From JBMNNU01 sp050942695 (GTDB lineage: Bacteria > Chloroflexota > UBA6077), in contig JBMNNU010000096.1 of the NCBI GenBank assembly GCA_050942695.1, forward strand, positions 1-11,496: 11,496 nt of DNA, given 5' to 3'. Of this stretch, positions 1-7,309 are shown in pieces; position 1 is the stretch's first letter, and each line of letters starts with the position of its first letter. The position numbers and the translations under genes are program-made. Under the pieces are notes generated by a model, which saw only the letters and a list, made by a program, of their open reading frames with translations, made no database searches and had not been told where the DNA came from.

Positions 1-452
1 AACGTTTCCACCACCAGACCAACGGCTGGACGGCAAACCCGCTCCATGATCTGGTTCTCGCTGAAAGCCGCTTGCCCCTCCGGCGTGAGGAGGTCGCAAC
101 CGGTCAAGGTGCGGCATTCCACCGTTCCGAACTGCTCCTCGAATCGCCATATCATCTGCTGGATCTTCGAGTAGCTTTCATCTCGCAATCCTCTCCGATC
201 TTCTCTCGTCGAGCCCCTCTGCTGCGCTGTAATCAGTCCGCACGCTAGAGCTCCCCCCGTTACAGCGCCGCAAACGAACCCCCGCCGGGCTATCCCCCCT
301 CCGAGGCCCGTTGCCAATTGCCAGAGCCCCTGATCCTCGATTCCATAGTAGGCTTGCAGCACCTGCAAGACCGATTGCGCTCAATTGTAACCGTTGGCGA
401 AGTAGAGGTGGGCCTGTTCCACCGCTTCCGCTACTGCTGGATTCTCTGTCAT
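1..452 (-). CDS. C_GCAxxG_C_C family redox protein, probable selenoprotein (in-frame TGA = Sec24), 3' end outside window
   Basis: Reading the minus strand from the ATG at 452 gives 150 codons to the window edge with one interruption, a TGA at 383-381 (codon 24). Both sides match one family, C_GCAxxG_C_C putative redox proteins: residues 13-30 have the usual AHLYFANGYNxAQSVLQ pattern, then a Gly-rich stretch GLGGGIARRGFVCGAVTGG (48-66), and Cys at 61, 71, 113, 119 and 140. The TGA falls exactly where the family has its first signature Cys (GYNCAQS). Sec replacing a redox Cys, with a SECIS-like hairpin directly downstream, explains this better than a nonsense mutation, since the remaining frame is undamaged. 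The start has GAGGTG five bases upstream. The role is inferred: a small cytoplasmic thiol/selenol redox protein, possibly binding metal or a cluster; no substrate is known to me. If the TGA were a stop, only a 23-residue peptide would be made. A purely conventional gene caller would miss this gene. Confidence 0.82.
353..383 (-). promoter_or_regulatory. Candidate bacterial SECIS element after the Sec UGA
   Basis: On the minus strand the TGA (383-381) is followed by 11 bases and then CTTGCAG-GTG-CTGCAAG (369-353), a perfect 7-bp hairpin; with 6 bp paired, the apical loop is GGTGC. The loop starts 17-18 bases after the UGA and has G among its first two bases. Both agree with what is known of bacterial SECIS elements: a short stem inside the coding region, the loop roughly 16-37 bases past the UGA, and a G at the loop start read by SelB. 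The hairpin codes for L-Q-V-L-Q-A, so the protein is not distorted by it. Confidence 0.7.
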
Positions 453-539
453 CTCCACACCTCATGATTAACGTGCTCGTGCGATCGGGTCGATAGGCTA
501 CTGGGAGTAGTCCTGTGTCCTGTGTATTGAATACGTTAC

Positions 540-764
540 CTAGATTTTTTGCAATACTTGATTTAGATCATCCAGTATGACGTCGATCCGCTCCAGCCTC
601 TCCACCACAAAAGCTACCATGCCACCAAAGCCCTTCATCTGCAGCTTCGCCAGAGCATGGTGTGGATGGCTCAGCCCTTGGGTGGCTCTCCAGAAAACGA
701 ACCACAGCATCCCCAGTCGGCCTCGATCTGTTCTTTCAGCACGGTCTAAGACGAGCTTAACCAT
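540..764 (-). pseudogene. Remnant of a cystathionine gamma-synthase / PLP Cys-Met metabolism enzyme
   Basis: This 74-codon frame contains GLSHPHHALAKLQMKGFGGM (residues 30-49), which closely follows the conserved GLPSHPQHELAKRQMxGFGGM block near the C-terminal third of cystathionine gamma-synthase and its relatives. The last residues, IDVILDDLNQVLQKI, resemble the family's C-terminal end (EDVxDLIxDLxQAL). The roughly 80-90 residues normally between these blocks are missing, as is the whole PLP-binding N-terminal part, and residues 1-29 are not recognisable. No good ribosome site precedes the ATG at 764. I read it as a decayed, internally deleted gene fragment rather than a working small protein. 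The family match is from memory of the motif, so it is moderate in confidence. The flanking DNA to 453 and to 874 holds no other gene; an 11-base palindrome GTATTGAATAC lies at 524-534. Confidence 0.5.
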
Positions 765-860
765 CGATTAAGGTAGGGGATGGATACTTCTATCGTCCGC
801 CTCCTGGTGTAGATAAAGCACAGACGAGAGGTGGAACGTCGCTAGAGCCCGTGTATTTCA

Positions 861-869
861 GGAGGAAGG
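861..869 (+). promoter_or_regulatory. Strong Shine-Dalgarno site fixing the DUF2318 gene start
   Basis: GGAGGAAGG lies a few bases before the ATG at 875. An in-frame GTG at 851 precedes this site and is therefore unlikely to be the start; the in-frame ATG at 992 has no purine-rich site. Upstream (765-860) I see no convincing promoter; TAGATA near 811-816 is a weak -10 candidate only. Confidence 0.7.
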
Positions 870-874
870 ATAGT

Positions 875-1498
875 ATGTCCAGAAAAAACAGTCTGCGACA
901 GGGCAGAAGCGGTGCGTCGAGACTGGCGGTATATCAAGCAAGCCGTTGGAGCAAGAAGCGAAACCGGTTCACTGATCGCACCTCCCAGCCTATGAACCAA
1001 CAGAAAGGTTTAAGTCCATCGACAATTCTGGCTATCAGCGGGTTGGTGTTGATAACTGCAATCGTAGGAGTAACGTTTTTGAACAGCGCCGAGACCAGGA
1101 GGGCATCCGCGGCGCCCATCCAGCAGGTCGCTGCAACCACCGCCGTCACCGAGAACGGGCAGGTCGCCATTTCGCAGGGCGAAGTGGAATCCAGAAAACT
1201 GGTGGCCTGGAACTACAAGCAGGAGGCGATCACCACACCTTTGCTCGCCTATGTGACCCCCGCTGGTGCGGTCAAGGTGGCAACCCGCATGTGCGAGCCG
1301 TGCAACTCCACCAGCTTCCGAATAGATGGCGATCAACTTGTGTGCAACGCCTGCGGTTCTCGATGGGATTTGGAGACATCCAAAGGCATCGCTGGGGGCT
1401 GCCAGGGCTATCCTCCCGAGGTCTTGCCCAGCGAAGTCGTCGATGGAAAGATCGTCGTGGACGAGCAGAAGGTGGCCACCTGGAAGCCGAGGGTGTAG
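875..1498 (+). CDS. Membrane-anchored DUF2318 (FtrD-like) Cys-rich protein
   Basis: 207 residues. A long basic N-terminus (1-45) is followed by one hydrophobic segment (about 50-69, STILAISGLVLITAIVGVTF) and a domain expected outside the membrane. The C-terminal half is the DUF2318 pattern: C140-x2-C143, then C157-x2-C160 and C176 in GGCQGYPPEVLP, with YVTPAGAVKVATRMCEPC leading in. DUF2318 proteins are annotated as membrane iron-sulfur or metal-binding proteins and are often found beside FTR1-type iron permeases or ABC permease/ATPase pairs, as here. The tag ends two bases before the next ATG, so the gene is translationally coupled to the permease. Likely role (inference): an extracytoplasmic electron-transfer or metal-binding partner of the ABC system. 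The substrate is not shown by the sequence. The basic N-terminal tail is longer than a simple anchor needs. Confidence 0.82.
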   Translation: MSRKNSLRQGRSGASRLAVYQASRWSKKRNRFTDRTSQPMNQQKGLSPSTILAISGLVLITAIVGVTFLNSAETRRASAAPIQQVAATTAVTENGQVAISQGEVESRKLVAWNYKQEAITTPLLAYVTPAGAVKVATRMCEPCNSTSFRIDGDQLVCNACGSRWDLETSKGIAGGCQGYPPEVLPSEVVDGKIVVDEQKVATWKPRV

Positions 1499-1500
1499 CA

Positions 1501-2655
1501 ATGAGGCTCAGCACTATCGCTATCAACAACTTGGCTCGTCGCCGGGGCAGGGCTGCACTAGTGGTCATCGGGCTGGCGGTAGGTGTGGCGACAGTGGTCA
1601 GCATGCTCGCTGTGACGGCCGCTTTGAGAGCGGATACCGAGCAAAAGATCGATCAGTATGGGGCGAATATTCTGGTGCTCCCCCGAACCGACGATCTCGC
1701 CTTGAGTTACGGCGGGGTGGCCGTTGGAGCCAGCTCCGCCGTTCATGAGCTCACCGATGCGGACGTAGCCGGGATACGGAGCATCAAGAATGCTGAGAAC
1801 ATCAGCACCGTTGCCCCCAAGCTGCTAAGCGCCGTCGAGCTGGAGGGTGCCCGCGCCCTGTTAGTGGGCGTGGATTTCCCACAGGAGCTGAGGCTCAAAA
1901 GGTGGTGGAGCCTGCGCGGGCAGGAACCATCTGCTCCGGACCAGATCATCCTCGGCCACGAAGCAGCCGGCAGACTCGAAGCGTCCCCCAGGAGCAGGCT
2001 GAATATCCTGGGGCAGCAGTTTACCGTGGCAGCCGTGCTGGATCCAGTGGGCAACCAGGAGGATGGATTGATCTACGCCGACCTGGCCACGGTCCAGGAA
2101 CTGCTGGGCAAGCCTGGCCGCGTCAGCCTGATAGAGGTGAGCGCTCTCTGCTCTACCTGCCCCATCGAGGAGATCGTGGCACAGATCGGGGAGAAGCTAC
2201 CGCAGGCCCGGGTCACCGCCCTGGCGCAGGTTATGAAATCCAGGGAGCAGACAGTGGAGCAGTTGGCGAACTTCTCCCTTGCCATCTCTGGCGTAGTGCT
2301 GCTGGTGGGTGGGCTCGTCGTACTTACTACGATGATGTCCAACGTCAACGAGCGGACCAGGGAGATCGGGATATTCAGAGCTGTAGGGTTCCGCCGGAGC
2401 CACGTGGTACGCCTCATACTGGCGGAGGCGGTCGCTCTGAGCATGCTGAGCGGCTTGCTGGGTTGGGCGGTTGGAACGTGGGGCAGTTCCCTAGTAGCGA
2501 CTCAGGTGGCGCGCCTCGAGGTGCCTGTAAGCTGGGATCCCCTTCTGGCTGCAACGTCTATAGCCCTTGCGCTGCTGGTAGGCACCCTGGGAAGCCTCTA
2601 CCCAGTTCTTCGCGCCTCATCGTTAGATCCAGCCGAGGCTTTGAGAAGCATATAG
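1501..2655 (+). CDS. FtsX/MacB-type ABC transporter permease
   Basis: 384 residues, the usual size for a four-helix MacB/FtsX-type permease. Helix 1 is at about 17-40 (GRAALVVIGLAVGVATVVSML), then a large extracytoplasmic domain (about 41-255, MacB periplasmic core-like), then three C-terminal helices at about 257-279, 302-334 and 346-371, with the typical coupling segment NERTREIGIFRAVGFRRSHV (283-302) and the ending LDPAEALRSI. This class usually works as mechanotransmission exporters or lipoprotein-type systems, not classic importers. A CSTC pair (C217, C220) sits in the outer domain and could exchange thiols or metal with the neighbouring Cys-rich DUF2318 protein (inference). I chose the ATG at 1501, two bases after the previous stop, because the conserved N-terminal MRLSTIAINNLARRR begins there; longer readings run through the upstream gene in another frame. 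Confidence 0.88.
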   Translation: MRLSTIAINNLARRRGRAALVVIGLAVGVATVVSMLAVTAALRADTEQKIDQYGANILVLPRTDDLALSYGGVAVGASSAVHELTDADVAGIRSIKNAENISTVAPKLLSAVELEGARALLVGVDFPQELRLKRWWSLRGQEPSAPDQIILGHEAAGRLEASPRSRLNILGQQFTVAAVLDPVGNQEDGLIYADLATVQELLGKPGRVSLIEVSALCSTCPIEEIVAQIGEKLPQARVTALAQVMKSREQTVEQLANFSLAISGVVLLVGGLVVLTTMMSNVNERTREIGIFRAVGFRRSHVVRLILAEAVALSMLSGLLGWAVGTWGSSLVATQVARLEVPVSWDPLLAATSIALALLVGTLGSLYPVLRASSLDPAEALRSI

Positions 2656-2679
2656 CTATCAGCTATTTAGGAGATACCG

Positions 2680-3389
2680 ATGGCACTCATCGAACTGACA
2701 AACGTGACCAAGAGCTACGCCGGCAATGGCCTCACAGCCGTGGCGCTCAGGGATGTGGCTCTCCGAGTAGAAGAGAGAGAGATGGTCGCCATAATGGGGC
2801 CTTCAGGCAGCGGGAAAAGCACCCTGCTGACGATCCTGGGTGCAATGAATCCCCCAACAACCGGTCTCGTGATGGTGGATGGGATCGATATCTACGCCCT
2901 GTCTTCAGAGCGTCGCGCCGACTTTCGCCACGAGTACCTGGGATTCGTATTCCAGCAGCAGCACCTGTCCCGTACCTGAACGCCTTTGAGAACGTCATGC
3001 TGCCCCTGGCGATCAGCCGCCGGAGCCAGAGGGAGCAATCAAACCTGGCTCAGGAGGCGCTGGAAAGGGTCGGGTTGGGTGATAAATCTCGCCGTCTGCC
3101 GGGGCAGTTGTCGGGTGGGGAGCAGGAGCGGGTTGCGATCGCCCGGGCGATAGTTAACGAGCCTCCAATCATCCTTGCCGACGAACCCACCGGCTGCCTG
3201 GATACCGTCACCGGCATGCAGGTAATGGAGTTGCTAAAATCGCTCAACGAGGATGGGCTGACGGTGCTGGTCGTCACCCACAACCCCGATAACGCTCGTT
3301 ACGCCCACAGGACGATCCTTCTAAAAGACGGCCGGATAGAACAGAAAGAGCCACGCCGTCGGGACCTGGCCGGATTGCAATCCCGCTAG
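2680..3389 (+). pseudogene. ABC transporter ATP-binding protein of the MacB/LolD type, split by a one-base frameshift
   Basis: The ATG at 2680 follows AGGAG at 2669-2673. Frame one gives Walker A GPSGSGKST (residues 40-48) and the Q-loop GFVFQQQHL, then ends at a TGA at 2977-2979. The protein continues in another frame from about 2968: VPYLNAFENVMLPL, signature LSGGEQERVAIARAI, Walker B IILADEPTG, H-loop VVTHN, ending at 3389. Adding one base within 2965-2971 (a C in the CCC run or a G after CTG) restores a 236-residue protein of normal length with all motifs. All catalytic parts are intact, so this is either a sequencing or assembly indel or a very recent mutation. It is the ATPase partner of the permease just upstream (24-base gap). 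No slippery heptamer typical of programmed frameshifting is visible at the site. Confidence 0.85.
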
Positions 3390-3517
3390 ACTCCGATGAA
3401 AGGCCGCTTAGTTGGCGAGTAGCGTTAACCGATTGGGTAGGGGTTGGTGCAATTACATGAGGAGGCAGCAGGCGGCCCTCGCTATTGCGCATTCAAGCCG
3501 GTCTAGCGGGTTGGCAA
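3375..3517. repeat. Inverted repeat at the ends of two convergent genes
   Basis: The last bases of the ATPase gene (3375-3391) and of the kinase gene (3501-3517) are inverted copies matching at 15 of 17 positions, including a perfect 10-base core CCCGCTAGAC / GTCTAGCGGG. They contain both stop codons and enclose 109 bases with no gene. The ends of the two proteins are therefore alike (LQSR and LPTR). It could fold as a long-loop bidirectional terminator or be chance; there is no T-run next to it. Confidence 0.4.
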
Positions 3518-4986
3518 CGGCAGCCTGACCGTGAAGGTGCTGCCCTTGCCGGGGGTGCTGGTGACAGCGATGGTTCCGGAGTGCTGCTCCACTATCCACT
3601 TCGCGATGGAAAGGCCCAGCCCGCTCCCTCCCATCTCCCGTGAGCGAGCCTTATCAGCCCGGTAGAACCTCTCGAAGATGTGGGGCTGATCCTCACTGGA
3701 GATGCCGATCCCTGTGTCATCGACAAAGACCTCCACCCGGCCGTTGCTCCTCCGCAGCCCCAGCGATACCTCTCCGCCTGAAGGGGTGTATTTGAGGGCG
3801 TTATCCACCAGGATCAACAGCAACTGCTTCAACCTGTCTGGATCTCCCATAACCTGTACTTGATCCAATTCCCGAACCGATACCTTCTGGCCCTTGGCGA
3901 GAATCCGAGCATCGCCGAACACATCCAACAGGAGGTTGTCTAGCTCCACCGGCCTCCTTATGGCTAGCTTTTGGCCTGCATCTGCGTGGGCAAGCACCAG
4001 GAGGTCTGCAACCAATCTGCTCATTCGACCGATCTCCTGACGGAGACAGGCCATCATCTCAGCCTTCTCCGCCTCCGGTAGGTCTGGAGCCGTTCCAGCA
4101 GCTCCAGGTTGCCCTGCAACGCAGTCAAGGGCGCCCGCAGCTCGTGGGAGGCGTCGGCTACGAAACGCTGCTGCGTCCGGTAGGCTCCCTCCAGGCTGTC
4201 GAGCATCTCGTTGAAGGCCGTGGCCAACTGGCCCAGCTCATCGCGCCGGCCCGAATGGGAGAGGCGGCGCGAGAACCCTCGCGAGGATGCTATCGACCTC
4301 GCCACGGTAGCCATGGCAGACACCGGCTTCAGTGCACCGGCCGCAATAGCCCATCCGCCGAACAGCGCCGCTAGGAGGCCCAGAGAGCAGGTAGCCAGCA
4401 GCAACATGGTAAGTCGCTCCATGGATGCATCCAGGTGTACGAGTGACGCTCCTGTCTCCAGGTACCCTGCTATCTGTTCGCCGGACCGCAACGCCATGCC
4501 GTGAATGCGGGCCCTGCCGCCCCCGTTGGGGTCCGTGACCGATACGAAGCCGCCCTCATGATGGATAGCCGGGTGCCCTGCATTCATCAGGGGATAGACG
4601 AGCCAAGCCAGCACACCCCCACTCTCGGGAACCCTGGGCAAGGTGGCAACGATCCGCGGGTCCGGCGACGAAATACGCGGCGCATTAACCGAAGAGGAAA
4701 GGAGACTCCCGTTGGCATCGTACAACCGCACCCAAACGTCCGGTGAAACGAACTCTTCAACAGGGGGCAACTGGACCCCCTCCTCCAGACGATAACCACC
4801 GCTGCTATCCTTTAGCTGGCTCGATGTATGGATTGCCGTACCTATCAGTGAACGGTCCACATCATCGTAGTGAGATGCGCTGTGGAAGCTGTAGGAAAGG
4901 AGCGAGGTAACCACCAGGATCGCACCGAGCAGCGCCGCGTACCACAGAGCCAGGCGAAAGCGGATGGATCGGAAGGCGCGGGGCAA
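3503..4986 (-). pseudogene. Sensor histidine kinase, split by a one-base frameshift
   Basis: The start is a TTG at 4986, three bases after the regulator stop codon region, preceded by GAGAGGGAG. The first part has helix 1 (about 12-34), an extracytoplasmic sensor (35-190) with several His (for example GHPAIHH 137-143), helix 2 (about 193-219), a HAMP linker and the dimerisation box FVADASHELRAPLTALQGNLELLERL with phospho-acceptor H281. The frame then fails near 4081-4090 and stops at a TGA. The other frame continues as LPEAEKAEMMACLRQEIGRM, then the N box ILVDNALKYT, G1 DDTGIGIS, F box FERFYRADKAR and G2 GGSGLGLSIAKW, ending at 3503. One extra base in the CC of CTCCAG (reading ERLPDLPEAEK) repairs it to 494 residues. 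It pairs with the OmpR-type regulator upstream. All catalytic motifs survive, so this may be a sequence error. The stimulus is unknown. Confidence 0.86.
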
Positions 4987-4988
4987 GG

Positions 4989-5687
4989 TTACTCCCTCTC
5001 TTCACCATCGCACGGCTCCCTCAGCAGGTAGCCTGCTCCGCGAACGGTGTGGATCAGACGGGCTTCACCGCCCGCCTCGAGCTTGCTCCGAAGATAGCGG
5101 ACGTAGACCTCCAGGATATTGTAGTTGCCGTCGAAATCGTAACCCCAGACCCTGTCCACCAACTGCTCTTTGGCAAGTACCTGGCGCGGATGGCGAAGGA
5201 ACTCGGACAGCAACTGGTATTCCGTGGTGGTAAGCTCGATCTCTCGCTGTCCCCTGCTGGCTGAGTGGGTGCCCGTGTCCAGCACTAGGTCGGCGAAACG
5301 CAACTTCTCAGCCCCAACTGGCTCGACACGCCGCAGCAGCGCTCGAATCCTGGCCAGCAGCACTTCGAAGGTGAACGGCTTAACTACGTAATCGTCGGCG
5401 CCGTTTTCCAGCCCCTCCACCTGGTCGTCAACCCCATCTTTAGCAGTGAGCATGATGATAGGGAGGTTGGGGTCGGCGGCGCGGAATCTACGGCACACCT
5501 CCAGTCCATCCAACCCCGGCATCATCACGTCCAGGATCACCAGGTTGGGAGGTTGCTCCCTGGCTATATCCAATCCACCTTTGCCGGTGGAGGCCACGTC
5601 CACGATGTAGCCTTCATAAGTGAGCCCCCGCTTCAACAGGGCGGTTATGGAAGGGTCGTCGTCGATAACCAGTATTCGGGTCTTCAT
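4989..5687 (-). CDS. OmpR/PhoB-family response regulator
   Basis: 232 residues. Receiver domain 3-118: acidic pair D9/D10, phospho-acceptor D53 in VILDVMMPG, T81 and K103 in VVKPF. The winged-helix DNA-binding domain covers about 130-226, with LTTTEYQLLSEFLRHPRQVLAKEQL and the terminal HTVRGAGYLLRE typical of the OmpR (MprA-like) class. I place the start at the ATG at 5687, where MKTRILVIDDD begins; a longer in-frame reading to 5864 would run into the arsM coding region and adds no family sequence. The stop lies next to the TTG start of the kinase, so both are coupled. It sits 122 bases downstream of the arsM stop on the same strand and may be read from the arsenic promoter as well as its own. 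Confidence 0.92.
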   Translation of the reverse strand: MKTRILVIDDDPSITALLKRGLTYEGYIVDVASTGKGGLDIAREQPPNLVILDVMMPGLDGLEVCRRFRAADPNLPIIMLTAKDGVDDQVEGLENGADDYVVKPFTFEVLLARIRALLRRVEPVGAEKLRFADLVLDTGTHSASRGQREIELTTTEYQLLSEFLRHPRQVLAKEQLVDRVWGYDFDGNYNILEVYVRYLRSKLEAGGEARLIHTVRGAGYLLREPCDGEERE

Positions 5688-5753
5688 ACTTACCTGCTGA
5701 TTGATATGGATCGCATGGGTTTTCGAATTGGCGAAATGCTGCCCCTGCAGGAG

Positions 5754-5762
5754 ATTGTACCA
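5754..5762 (-). promoter_or_regulatory. Possible extended -10 promoter for the regulator-kinase pair
   Basis: On the minus strand TGGTACAAT reads as an extended -10 (TGn followed by TACAAT, 5 of 6 to consensus). There is no good -35, as is common for extended -10 promoters. It would start transcription near 5747 and give a leader of about 60 bases before the ATG at 5687. Confidence 0.35.
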
Positions 5763-5788
5763 GATCAGTTGACTATTTATTGCCCGCG

Positions 5789-5808
5789 CTCTCAGGATGA
5801 GCTGAGAG
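5789..5808 (-). other. Hairpin directly after the arsM stop codon
   Basis: CTCTCAG-CTCATC-CTGAGAG is a perfect 7-bp stem with a 6-base loop, starting two bases past the TGA. The following bases are GC-rich then A-rich, with no T-run, so it is not a standard intrinsic terminator. It may protect the 3' end of an arsR-arsM transcript or lower read-through into the regulator gene. Confidence 0.45.
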
Positions 5809-5809
5809 G

Positions 5810-7291
5810 TCAAACCTTGGTGCCGCTGGCTACGAAAACGGTGATAGCTGCCTTGTCGCCGCAACAGGACTCACCGCAGCAACTGCTGCCAGTGCATTCG
5901 ACCTTTACGTCAGTCAGACCCGCGACCCGATACCACTCCTCTATTTCGGAGCGCGAGAAGCCGTTCCACAGGTCGGCCATCTCTGTACGCATCCAATCGT
6001 GGTCGTGTTTATCCAGATCTGTGAGTACCAACCTCCCGCCGGGCTTCAACACCCTGGCCAGTTCGATGATAGCCGCGGCAGGGTCAGGCGCGTGGTGCAG
6101 ATACATATTAGCGAAGACCGCGTCGAATACCCCATCTCCAACCGGCAGCGAGTCGCCATCAGAAAGCCGCAGTTCCACGTTGTCCAGTCCCTTCAGGTTA
6201 TCCCCCGCAACCGCCAGCATCTCCGGCGAGTTATCGAAGCCGTAGACTTTTTGCACCGATGGCGCCAACCCCGCGATCATGAAGCCCGTACCGGTCCCTA
6301 CGTCGGCGACAACCGAGCCTGCGCCAATATTTGCCCTGGCAATAGCTGCCTCTCGCACATCCTCCGTGAAGTAGGACTGTCGCATCTCGTCCCACTGAGC
6401 GGCCACCTCCTTGAAGTAGCTCTTCACCTGGTTGCAGCAGCAGGCGGAGACATTAGCCGGCCGGCTACAGCATGAAGAGTCCGGCTTCACCGCTTTGATG
6501 AAGGCTGAAACGATCTGCGTGCCTGGGTCCAGTTTCAATGTCTGTGCGGCAGCGCTCAGCCTCTCTTCTGGGACATTTTCCTTGCCGTATACCTTCAAAA
6601 CCTGAATTTGAATGTCGGCGAAACCAGCGCTTTCCAGCTTCTGCCGATACTCATCTTCCTGGAGAGCACCGGCGATGCAGCCGGCCCAGAGAGCCAACAT
6701 CTGGCGAGCGGCTGGCGGAAGGGGGCCGCCCTGCACCACGATATCGGCTACGGCGAAGCGCCCTCCGGGCTTTAACACCCGATAAGCCTCGGCCAGGACC
6801 GCATCCTTGTCTAAGGAAAGGTTGATGACACAGTTGGAGATAATCACGTCGACGCTGGCGTCGGGGAGCGGGATAGACTCGATCTGACCCTTGAGAAACT
6901 CCACGTTGGAGAGGCCAGCGGCTTCGGCATTTGAGCGAGCCAACTCCAGCATCTCGTCGGTCATATCCAAGCCGTAAGCTTTACCAGTGGGGCCAACCCG
7001 CTTAGCCGAGAGCAGCACGTCGATACCCCCACCTGATCCTAGATCAAGAACGACCTCTCCGGGTTTTAACTCAGCAAGTAGTGTAGGGTTGCCGCAGCCG
7101 AGGGATGCCAGGGCTGCCTCTTCGGGGAGCTGCTGCAACTCCTTTAACTCATACAGTTGAGGTTTGGATTCACAACAGCCAGGGTCGGAGCAGCAACTAG
7201 CCTGCTTCCGTATCTTCACGCTCCTAGCTGCCGAGGCATACCTGTGGCGAACGGCTTCTTTGATCTCTTCAGGGGTAGGCTCGCCGGACAT
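5810..7291 (-). CDS. arsM: Arsenite S-adenosylmethionine methyltransferase fused to a second SAM methyltransferase domain
   Basis: 493 residues, against roughly 250-380 for usual ArsM proteins. Domain 1 (about 1-268) is ArsM: SAM motif VLDLGSGGGID (81-91), LDMTDEML (108-115), the post-motifs LKPGGRFAVADIV, and Cys at places used for As(III) in ArsM enzymes: C33/C34/C39/C40 near the N-terminus, C154 in ISNCVINLS and C205 in WAGCIAGAL. A Cys-rich linker follows (C274, C275, C284-C286). Domain 2 (about 288-493) is another class I methyltransferase: FKEVAAQWDEMR, VVADVGTGTGF (327-337), ANMYLHHAPDP, LKPGGRLVLTDLD, ending in a Cys cluster (C466, C471, C472, C476, C477). It resembles the methyltransferase domains found fused to or beside ArsR regulators. 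Expected reaction: transfer of methyl groups from SAM to As(III) in the cytoplasm; the role of domain 2 is inferred. AGGAGGA before the ATG; 18 bases after the arsR stop. Confidence 0.88.
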   Translation of the reverse strand: MSGEPTPEEIKEAVRHRYASAARSVKIRKQASCCSDPGCCESKPQLYELKELQQLPEEAALASLGCGNPTLLAELKPGEVVLDLGSGGGIDVLLSAKRVGPTGKAYGLDMTDEMLELARSNAEAAGLSNVEFLKGQIESIPLPDASVDVIISNCVINLSLDKDAVLAEAYRVLKPGGRFAVADIVVQGGPLPPAARQMLALWAGCIAGALQEDEYRQKLESAGFADIQIQVLKVYGKENVPEERLSAAAQTLKLDPGTQIVSAFIKAVKPDSSCCSRPANVSACCCNQVKSYFKEVAAQWDEMRQSYFTEDVREAAIARANIGAGSVVADVGTGTGFMIAGLAPSVQKVYGFDNSPEMLAVAGDNLKGLDNVELRLSDGDSLPVGDGVFDAVFANMYLHHAPDPAAAIIELARVLKPGGRLVLTDLDKHDHDWMRTEMADLWNGFSRSEIEEWYRVAGLTDVKVECTGSSCCGESCCGDKAAITVFVASGTKV

Positions 7292-7309
7292 TTTCTTTCC
7301 TCCTACTCG

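Noticed and set aside
178..465. 95-codon minus-strand frame from the ATG at 465
   Set aside because: It is Ser/Arg/Gly-rich and matches no family; the neighbouring frame from 452 is a clear GCAxxG protein once the TGA is read through.
503..519. Short tandem repeat of CCTGTGT and the small hairpin CTACT-GGG-AGTAG just upstream
   Set aside because: Two copies of seven bases and a 5-bp stem are too short to support a repeat array, CRISPR or terminator call.
1010..1501. 163-codon minus-strand frame opposite the DUF2318 gene
   Set aside because: Shadow of a gene with a firm family match and a strong ribosome site on the other strand.
2977..2979. TGA in the ATPase as a second Sec codon
   Set aside because: The protein continues in a different frame, not past this TGA in the same frame, and no family Cys is expected there.
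1902..3389. Long plus-strand frame of 495 codons
   Set aside because: Its first two thirds are a shadow of the permease and ATPase frame; only the part after about 2968 is real, as the frameshifted ATPase C-terminus.
5688..5864. N-terminal extension of the first response regulator
   Set aside because: It overlaps the arsM coding end and adds no family sequence; receiver domains start at MKTRILVIDDD.
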